DNA of 64,000 nucleotides from Microlunatus lacustris (lineage in GTDB: Bacteria > Actinomycetota > Actinomycetes > Propionibacteriales > Propionibacteriaceae). Location: positions 62,001 to 126,000 of the forward strand of contig BAAAJN010000005.1 of the NCBI GenBank assembly GCA_039527025.1, given 5' to 3'. This document shows positions 58,392 through 64,000 of the stretch, in pieces (the stretch's first letter is position 1; the number at the start of each line of letters is the position of its first letter). The position numbers were made by a program, and so were the translations under genes. The notes beneath the pieces are model-generated. The model searched no databases. It saw only the letters and a list, made by a program, of their open reading frames with translations, and was not told where the DNA came from.

Positions 58392-59681
58392 GTGGCGCGC
58401 ATCGGAGAGAGCGGCGACCTGCTGAAGTGCTCGTTCTGCGGGAAGAGCCAGAAGCAGGTCAAGAAGCTCATCGCCGGTCCAGGTGTCTACATCTGCGACG
58501 AGTGCATCGATCTCTGCAACGAGATCATCGAGGAGGAGTTCTCCGAGGGCACCGAGGTCGGCCTGCTCGAAGAGCTCCCCAAGCCGCACGCGATCCGCCA
58601 GTTCCTCGACGGCTACGTCATCGGGCAGGGCGGTGCGAAGAAGGCGCTGGCCGTGGCGGTCTACAACCACTACAAGCGCGTCCAGGCCCAGGCCGGCAAC
58701 CCCGCCCGGCGGGCGGAGGACGACGGCGTCGAGCTCGGCAAGTCGAACATCCTGCTGATCGGTCCTACGGGCTGCGGCAAGACCTACCTGGCGCAGACGC
58801 TGGCCAAGATGCTCAACGTGCCCTTCGCCATCGCCGACGCGACGGCGCTGACCGAGGCCGGCTACGTGGGCGAGGACGTCGAGAACATCCTGCTGAAGCT
58901 GATCCAGGCCGCCGACTTCGACGTCAAGAAGGCCGAGACCGGCATCATCTACATCGACGAGGTCGACAAGATCGCCCGCAAGAGCGAGAACCCGTCGATC
59001 ACCCGCGACGTCTCGGGCGAGGGTGTGCAGCAGGCGCTGCTGAAGATCCTCGAGGGCACCAGCGCGAGCGTGCCGCCGCAGGGCGGACGCAAGCACCCGC
59101 ACCAGGACTTCATCCAGATCGACACCACCAACGTGCTGTTCATCGTGGGCGGGGCGTTCGCCGGTCTGGACCACATCATCTCCAGCCGGGTCGGCAAGCG
59201 ACCGCTGGGCTTCAACAACGACTCGGCCACCCGTCGGCCGGAGGCCGAGGACCCCTTCGAGGACGTCCGGCCCGAGGACCTGGTGAAGTTCGGGCTGATC
59301 CCCGAGTTCATCGGCCGGCTGCCGATGATCGCCTCGGTCAGCCCGCTGGACCGGGACGCGCTGATCCGGATCCTGGTCGAGCCGCGGAACGCGCTGGTCA
59401 AGCAGTTCAAGAAGCTCTTCCAGCTGGACGGCGTCGAGCTGGAGTTCAGCGAGGACGCCATCGAGGCGATCGCCGACCTGGCGCTGCTGCGCGGCACCGG
59501 CGCCCGCGGCCTGCGCGCCATCCTCGAGGAGGTGCTGCTCAACGTCATGTACGACGTCCCGAGCAGCGACGACGTGGCCCAGGTGATCATCACGGCCGAG
59601 GTCGTCAAGGACGCCGCCCTGCCCACGCTCGTCCCACGCGAGAAGCTGGCCAAGCGCGAGCGCCGGGAGAAGTCGGCCTGA
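58392..59681 (+). CDS. clpX: ATP-dependent Clp protease ATP-binding subunit ClpX
   Basis: The 429-residue AAA+ unfoldase has an N-terminal zinc finger (CSFCGKSQ and CDECIDLC), Walker A GPTGCGKT near residue 123, Walker B IIYIDEVDK near 184, the sensor-2 GARGLRAILEE and a pore-loop GYVGED. It unfolds tagged proteins for ClpP1P2. The GTG start follows GAGGAAAGGAACGG. Confidence 0.96.
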   Translation: MARIGESGDLLKCSFCGKSQKQVKKLIAGPGVYICDECIDLCNEIIEEEFSEGTEVGLLEELPKPHAIRQFLDGYVIGQGGAKKALAVAVYNHYKRVQAQAGNPARRAEDDGVELGKSNILLIGPTGCGKTYLAQTLAKMLNVPFAIADATALTEAGYVGEDVENILLKLIQAADFDVKKAETGIIYIDEVDKIARKSENPSITRDVSGEGVQQALLKILEGTSASVPPQGGRKHPHQDFIQIDTTNVLFIVGGAFAGLDHIISSRVGKRPLGFNNDSATRRPEAEDPFEDVRPEDLVKFGLIPEFIGRLPMIASVSPLDRDALIRILVEPRNALVKQFKKLFQLDGVELEFSEDAIEAIADLALLRGTGARGLRAILEEVLLNVMYDVPSSDDVAQVIITAEVVKDAALPTLVPREKLAKRERREKSA

Positions 59682-59703
59682 CGGCTCCCGGGCCCTGGCC
59701 ACG

Positions 59704-60207
59704 TCAGGCCCGCGGACCCAGGTGCTCCAGGAGGTCGGCCAGGTCGGCCCACAGCGCCTGGCGCACCGCCAGCGGCATGCCGTTGTTGGCCCCCGACGGC
59801 CCGGGCAGCACGAAGGCGGGCGTCCCGGCGACGGTCCAGTCGAGCTGCCCGTAGTTCCGCGGCAGCCGCTCGCCCGCCCCACGGGCGTACCAGGTCGCCG
59901 CGGTCTTGCTCACGAACGCGAGCACCTGGGGTGCTGCCGCGCGCACCGCCCGGTCGAACGGCGACCGGTGGACGACCACCTCCGGTTCCCGACCGGGCAG
60001 CTGGACCCGTTCCAGCACCAGGTCGGTCAGGCCCACGCCGCAGGTCAGCAGCCGCTCGGCCTGGTCCGGTGCGATCCGCTCCGGGACCAGGCCGCTGACG
60101 TGCACGAGTTCCCAGAACCGGTTGCCGACGCCGGCGTAGTACCGCGTCGGCCGCTGACCACGGCCGACGGTGCCGGCCACCACCACCCGCAGACCCGGTC
60201 GGAGCAA
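59704..60207 (-). CDS. Mug/TDG-like uracil-DNA glycosylase family protein
   Basis: The 167-residue protein follows the Mug layout: LRPGLRVVVAGT, GNRFWELVHVSGL, CGVGLTDLV, VLAFVSKTAA and LPGPSGAN near the end, the second active-site motif. The first motif, normally GxNPG with a catalytic Asn, reads GTVGRG, so the mechanism may differ. TTG 60207 is used as start. The frame stays open upstream to a CTG at 60240 that overlaps the stop of the VOC gene (CTGA), so translation could be coupled. Confidence 0.75.
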   Translation of the reverse strand: MLRPGLRVVVAGTVGRGQRPTRYYAGVGNRFWELVHVSGLVPERIAPDQAERLLTCGVGLTDLVLERVQLPGREPEVVVHRSPFDRAVRAAAPQVLAFVSKTAATWYARGAGERLPRNYGQLDWTVAGTPAFVLPGPSGANNGMPLAVRQALWADLADLLEHLGPRA

Positions 60208-60236
60208 GGTGGCGTCGGGCTCGGTGTCCAGGGGGC

Positions 60237-60590
60237 TCAGGGGACGACCGGTCCGTCCGCAGCCGGCGGGCCGCCGCCGACCACGCAGAAGAGGTTGCCG
60301 TCGGGGTCGCGCAGCACGACGTGGTCGGCGTCCTCGGCGTAGTCCCAGGGCGGCCGGGTCGCGCCCAGGGCCACGAGCCGCAGGATCTCGGCGTCCTGCT
60401 CGCCGGCGTCAGCCCGCAGGTCGAGGTGGCTGACGTCGTCCTCGTCCAGGAACAGCAGCGGCCCGCCGGCCGGTGGTCGAAGCAGCCAGGGCTGCTCCTC
60501 GTCCGGGGTGTAGCCGAGTGCCTCCGACCAGAACCGGGCGGCCCGGCCCGCGTCGCTCACCTTCAGGACGATCGCTCCCAGGGTCACCAC
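60237..60590 (-). CDS. VOC-family protein
   Basis: The 117-residue protein has VLKVSDAGRAARFWSEALGY and VVLRDPDGNLFCVVG, the two halves of a glyoxalase-like fold. The GTG at 60590 has a CAGGCT box 6 nt upstream. Function unknown. Confidence 0.83.
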   Translation of the reverse strand: MVTLGAIVLKVSDAGRAARFWSEALGYTPDEEQPWLLRPPAGGPLLFLDEDDVSHLDLRADAGEQDAEILRLVALGATRPPWDYAEDADHVVLRDPDGNLFCVVGGGPPAADGPVVP

Positions 60591-60630
60591 GGCCCGAGCC
60601 TGGCACGCGAGCGCAGGGCCGGTCCAGGCC

Positions 60631-61089
60631 TCAGCCGCTGACGGCGGAGGCCAGCGAGGCGAGCGAGGACTCCATGGCGTCCGCGCTGACCAGCGGGAAG
60701 TGCACCTTCTTCAGCAGCTCCTTGTCGGTGACGTGGGTCCAGTCGTAGGTCAGCGTGACCTCGGTCTGGTCCGAGCCGGCGGCCTTGAGCTCGTACATCC
60801 ACTCCCACCCGGGCGGCTCGGTCCCGGCCGGGGCGGTCTTCCACGCGATCAGCGTGTTGTGCTGGAAGCCCGTGACGTGGTTGTCCACCTGGTACTCCCC
60901 GCCCATGTGGTCACCCTCCATGTTCATCCGGAAGGTGTCACCCACCGCGCTGATCCGCTGCGACTTCACCGCCGAGCGGAGGAAGCCGGAGCCGTCGAAC
61001 TCGGTGTGCCGCTCGGGGTTGGTGAGCAGGTCGAAGATCTGGCCCGCCGGGGCGTTGATGGTCCGCGTGACCGTCTGCGTCGTCGTCAT
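60631..61089 (-). CDS. SRPBCC-family polyketide cyclase/dehydrase-like protein
   Basis: The 152-residue helix-grip protein has TRTINAPAGQIFDLLTNPERH at the start, then GDTFRMNM and the amphipathic C-terminal helix. It probably binds a hydrophobic ligand. A CACACT box is 6 nt before the ATG. Confidence 0.83.
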   Translation of the reverse strand: MTTTQTVTRTINAPAGQIFDLLTNPERHTEFDGSGFLRSAVKSQRISAVGDTFRMNMEGDHMGGEYQVDNHVTGFQHNTLIAWKTAPAGTEPPGWEWMYELKAAGSDQTEVTLTYDWTHVTDKELLKKVHFPLVSADAMESSLASLASAVSG

Positions 61090-61209
61090 CCCGTCAGTGT
61101 GGCGGGTGCCGCCGGACCGGCCCACCACCGGGGTCGGTCGCCCACGATCTTTTCCACCTCGGGAGCCCGGTGGGGAAGAGGATGACCCCGTCCGGGGGTT
61201 GCACCCGGT

Positions 61210-62247
61210 ATGAAGGCCACCGTCTACACCACCACAGGTACCCCGTCCGTCCTCCAGCTCGTCGACCGCGAGGTGCCCGAGCCGGGTCCTGCCGAGGTCC
61301 GGGTCAAGATCGCCGTCTCCGGCGTCAACCCGACCGACTGGAAGTCCCGCACCGGCGGCGGCCCGGATCAGGACCTGCCGTTCCCCGAGGTGACCCCGAA
61401 CCAGGACGGCGCCGGCACGGTCGACGCCATCGGTGCGGAGGCCGCCGACCTCTTCCCGCTGCTCAGGGTGGGTGACCCGGTCTGGACGTTCCTGTCCCAG
61501 CACCAGCGCCCCACCGGCACCGCCCAGGAGTACGTCGTCCTGCCGGTCGAGCACGTCGTCGCGCTGCCCGAGGGCGTCTCGTTCGACGTCGGCGCCTCGC
61601 TGGGTGTCCCGGCGATGACCGCCCACCGGGCGCTGACCGTCTCCGAGCACGGCCCGTCGCGACTGGCGCCCGGTGCTCTGGAGGGCAAGGTCGTCCTGGT
61701 CGCCGGGGGAGCGGGCGCCGTCGGGCACGCCGCCATCCAGCTGGCCCGCTGGGCCGGCGCCACCGTGGTCACCACCATCAGCAGCGACGCCAAGGCCGCC
61801 CTGGGCACGGCGGCCGGCGCCCACCACGTCGTCAACTACCGGACCGGCGACGCGGTCGCCGAGATCTCGGCCGTCGCGCCGGACGGGGTGGACATCGTCG
61901 TCGAGGTCGCCCCCGGCCCCAACGCCGCCCTCAACCTGGCCGTGCTGGCCAACCACGGGACCGTCGCCTACTACGCGAACGACAACGGCGACAGCTTCAC
62001 CGTCGACGTCGTGCCGCACTTCGCCAAGAACATCCGCTACCAGGGTCTGCTGCTCTACACGGTCGGGGAGGACGCGCTGGCCGTGGCCGCGGAGGACATC
62101 ACCGCCGCCCTCCGGGACGGCGCCCTGCCGGTCGGTGAGGAGGCCGGGCTGCCGCTGACCCGCTTCCCGCTGGAGCGCACCGCCGACGCGCACGCCGCGG
62201 TGGAGGCCGGCACCGTCGGCAAGGTGCTCATCGACGTCGTCGGCTGA
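61210..62247 (+). CDS. NADPH:quinone reductase, zeta-crystallin-like MDR
   Basis: The 345-residue enzyme lacks the zinc ligands of alcohol dehydrogenases. It has VSGVNPTDWKSR, the NADPH motif VLVAGGAGAVGHAAIQLA near residue 160 and a late TVGKVLIDV. It would reduce quinones or enones. Confidence 0.9.
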   Translation: MKATVYTTTGTPSVLQLVDREVPEPGPAEVRVKIAVSGVNPTDWKSRTGGGPDQDLPFPEVTPNQDGAGTVDAIGAEAADLFPLLRVGDPVWTFLSQHQRPTGTAQEYVVLPVEHVVALPEGVSFDVGASLGVPAMTAHRALTVSEHGPSRLAPGALEGKVVLVAGGAGAVGHAAIQLARWAGATVVTTISSDAKAALGTAAGAHHVVNYRTGDAVAEISAVAPDGVDIVVEVAPGPNAALNLAVLANHGTVAYYANDNGDSFTVDVVPHFAKNIRYQGLLLYTVGEDALAVAAEDITAALRDGALPVGEEAGLPLTRFPLERTADAHAAVEAGTVGKVLIDVVG

Positions 62248-62265
62248 GCCCCGGGGCCGCTGCCC

Positions 62266-62271
62266 TACGCT
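62266..62271 (+). promoter_or_regulatory. -10 box TACGCT, leaderless start
   Basis: TACGCT is followed by 7 nt and GTG (62279). Confidence 0.45.
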
Positions 62272-62278
62272 GCCGTCC

Positions 62279-63250
62279 GTGGTCGATCACCAGGGGCGGC
62301 AGCGGTTGGGGCGGACGGCCGTGGAGGTCACGGCGCTGGGCTTCGGTACGGCCGCGCTGGGCAACCTCTTCACCGCGGTCTCCGACGAGGACGCCCGGGC
62401 CACGGTCGACGCGGCCTGGGACGCTGGCCTGCGCTACTTCGACACCGCCCCGCACTACGGCCTCGGCCTGTCCGAGCGGCGGCTCGGTGCTGCCCTGACG
62501 GGTCGGCCGCGGGACGAGTTCGTGGTCTCCACCAAGGTGGGCCGGCTGCTGGTCCCCAACGCGCACCCGTCCGGCTCCGACGCGGCGCACCAGTTCGAGG
62601 TCCCGGACACCCTGACCCGGGTCCGTGACTACTCCGCCGATGGTGTCCGGCGGAGCCTCGAGGAGAGCCTCGGACGTCTCGGTCTGGACCGCGTCGACGT
62701 CGTCCTCGTGCACGACCCCGACGACGCGGTCGACCAGGCGCTCGCCGAGGCCGTGCCCGCGCTGGTCGCCCTGCGCGAGCAGGGCCTGATCGGAGCGGTC
62801 GGCGTGGGGATGAACCAGTGGCAGGCCCTGCGACGCTTCGTCGTCCAGAGCGACGTCGACGTGGTGATGGTCGCCGGCCGCTGGACGCTCGTCGACCGCA
62901 GCGCGGAGCCGCTGATGGCGGCCGCAGCGGAGCGCGGGGTGTCCGTGCTGGCGGCCGCCGCGTACAACTCGGGCCTGCTGGCCTCGCCCTGGCCGGCCGA
63001 CGACGTGCTCTTCGACTACGCTCCCGCCCCGGCCGACGTGCTGGCCGGCGCCCGCCGCTGGGCGGCCCGGGCCGAGCAGCACGGCGTCACGCTTCCCGAC
63101 CTGGCCCTGCAGTTCCCGCTGCGGCACCCCGCGACCGCCGCCGTGGTGGCCGGGCTGCGCTCCCCGGCGGAGGTCGACGCCGCCGTCGGCCGGATGAGCC
63201 GTCCTGTGCCGGAGGCCGTCTGGGCAGATCCCGCACCCTCCGTTCCCTGA
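62279..63250 (+). CDS. Aldo/keto reductase, L-fucose/D-threo-aldose dehydrogenase-like
   Basis: The 323-residue enzyme has YFDTAPHYGLGLSERRLG, the Lys in VSTKVGRLL and the His in LVHDPDD, as in the pyridoxal/fucose dehydrogenase-like AKR group. GVGMNQWQALRRFV matches this group. The stop codon TGA lies within the first unit of the palindromic repeat array, so the last residues (SVP) are set by the repeat. Confidence 0.88.
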   Translation: MVDHQGRQRLGRTAVEVTALGFGTAALGNLFTAVSDEDARATVDAAWDAGLRYFDTAPHYGLGLSERRLGAALTGRPRDEFVVSTKVGRLLVPNAHPSGSDAAHQFEVPDTLTRVRDYSADGVRRSLEESLGRLGLDRVDVVLVHDPDDAVDQALAEAVPALVALREQGLIGAVGVGMNQWQALRRFVVQSDVDVVMVAGRWTLVDRSAEPLMAAAAERGVSVLAAAAYNSGLLASPWPADDVLFDYAPAPADVLAGARRWAARAEQHGVTLPDLALQFPLRHPATAAVVAGLRSPAEVDAAVGRMSRPVPEAVWADPAPSVP

Positions 63251-63384
63251 GATCGTCGCCGTTCCCTGAGATCGTCGCGGTTCCCTGAGCTTGTCGCCGT
63301 TCCCTGAGCTTGTCGAAGGGCCCTCCGACGAGCTCAGGACACGCCCTCCGACGAGCTCAGGACACGCCCTTCGACGAGCTCAGG
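63242..63384. repeat. Palindromic repeat array: left units, full palindrome, right units
   Basis: Left units GTTCCCTGAG... start at 63242, 63261, 63280 and 63299 (period 19). The last leads into a full palindrome (63301-63337), followed by right units CCCT(C/T)CGACGAGCTCAGGACACG at about 63343 and 63366. It lies between convergent genes and supplies the stop codons of both. Confidence 0.88.
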
Positions 63385-64000
63385 ACACGGTCAGGCGACG
63401 GCGCGCGCAGCCCGTCGACCAGGGGCGTGGTCGGCCGGCCGATCAGCCGACGGAGGTCCCCGGAGGTGTCGGCCAGGGCGCCCTCGGCGGTGTTCGCGTC
63501 GAGGGCGGCCACGAAGCCGGCGGTGCCCTCGTCCAGGCCGGTGGCGGTGAGGGCTGCGACGTGCTCGGCGGTGCTCAGGTCGCGGTACTCGACCGGTCGC
63601 CCGGTCACCTCGGTGATCGCGGCCGCCAGCTCGGGCATCGTCCAGGCGACGTCGCCCGCCAGCTCGTACACCCGGTCCTCGTGGCCCTCGCCGGCGGCCA
63701 CGGCAGCGGCGGCCTCGGCGTAGTCGCGCCGGGCGGCGCTGGCCGTCCGGCCCTGGTGCGCGCTGCCCAGCAGCACGCCGGACTCGGCGGCCTGGCCGAC
63801 CTGGGCGGTGTAGTTCTCGTGGTACCAGTTGTTGCGCAGGAAGGTCCAGGCCAGGCCGGAGCGGGCGATGACCTCTTCGGTGGCCTTGTGCTCGGGGGCG
63901 AGGGCCAGCGTCGTGGTGTCGGCGTTCGGGGCGCTGGTGTAGACGACCCGGGTCACCCCGGCGGACTTCGCGGCCTCGACGGCGTTGGTGTGCTGCTGCA
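63357..64000 (-). CDS. NmrA/QorB-like NAD(P)H:quinone oxidoreductase, 5' end missing
   Basis: The visible 214 residues match the E. coli QorB (YtfG) group: HTNAVEAAKSAGV, VVYTSAPNADT, LAPEHKATEE, FLRNNWYHENY, SAARRDYAEAAA and YELAGDVAWTM. It should use NAD(P)H through an extended SDR fold. The frame runs off the right edge. The last ten residues (RVLSSSKGVS) are encoded by units of the palindromic repeat array, so the tail is not native to the family. Confidence 0.87.
   Translation of the reverse strand, partial: QQHTNAVEAAKSAGVTRVVYTSAPNADTTTLALAPEHKATEEVIARSGLAWTFLRNNWYHENYTAQVGQAAESGVLLGSAHQGRTASAARRDYAEAAAAVAAGEGHEDRVYELAGDVAWTMPELAAAITEVTGRPVEYRDLSTAEHVAALTATGLDEGTAGFVAALDANTAEGALADTSGDLRRLIGRPTTPLVDGLRAPSPDRVLSSSKGVS

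Overview
The window is high-GC DNA with actinobacterial features: GTG starts are common, genes in operons are coupled by GTGA or ATGA overlaps, -10 boxes of TANNNT type stand directly before start codons, and the order tRNA-Gly, tRNA-Pro, tig, clpP1, clpP2, clpX is present. Group II truncated haemoglobin, DUF5701, DUF5130, MmyB-type regulators and an aminopeptidase N also fit. A Geodermatophilaceae-like organism (Geodermatophilus, Blastococcus, Modestobacter) is my best guess, by inference only. It is ordinary chromosome; I see no prophage, transposase, CRISPR array or replication origin.

Layout. 1-6.1 kb: the end of an hldE gene, a uronate-dehydrogenase-like oxidoreductase and fatty-acid genes (acyl-CoA dehydrogenase, thiolase, acyl-CoA ligase). 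6.1-19.4 kb: glycosyltransferase, an SDR with a divergent XRE/MmyB regulator, an esterase remnant, YihY, a tandem hotdog thioesterase, polyol-type dehydrogenase, truncated haemoglobin, OsmC, MscS-like channel, DMT permease, lipoprotein serine hydrolase, DUF5701, Nei-type glycosylase and an EAL-DICT protein. 19.5-22.3 kb: pyrR-pyrB-pyrC. 22.4-31.2 kb: small membrane protein and DUF5130, AlkA-like glycosylase, pepN, extensin-like lipoprotein, rpiB, unknown genes and DUF4261.

31.3-34.2 kb is a tightly overlapped operon: type III polyketide synthase, methyltransferase, small membrane protein, nitroreductase-family protein. 34.85-41.5 kb is a coupled catabolic operon: amino acid/amine permease, FadR-type regulator, glutamine-synthetase-like ligase, aldehyde dehydrogenase, SDR and PuuD-like gamma-glutamyl hydrolase. 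Its content fits a gamma-glutamylation route for an amino alcohol such as ethanolamine. 41.6-54.6 kb: dinB, acetyltransferases, a small HTH protein, glgX, rnhA, a pterin-dehydratase/VOC fusion, a nuclease-family protein, an aldo/keto reductase and two MFS transporters. 54.6-59.7 kb: the two tRNAs and the trigger factor/Clp protease block, with a good ClgR-type box before clpP1. 59.7-64 kb: a Mug-like glycosylase, VOC and SRPBCC proteins, quinone reductase, aldo/keto reductase and the end of a QorB-like gene.

The most unusual feature is a palindromic repeat family with core CCCTGAGCCTGTCGAAGGG. It occurs at six places. Five lie between convergent genes, three of them as a full palindrome flanked by left half-units on one side and right half-units on the other. 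The sixth sits in frame inside the glutamine-synthetase-like gene and adds about 25 residues. A second theme is probable leaderless transcription: at least a dozen genes have a TANNNT or CANNNT box exactly 6-7 nt before the start codon.
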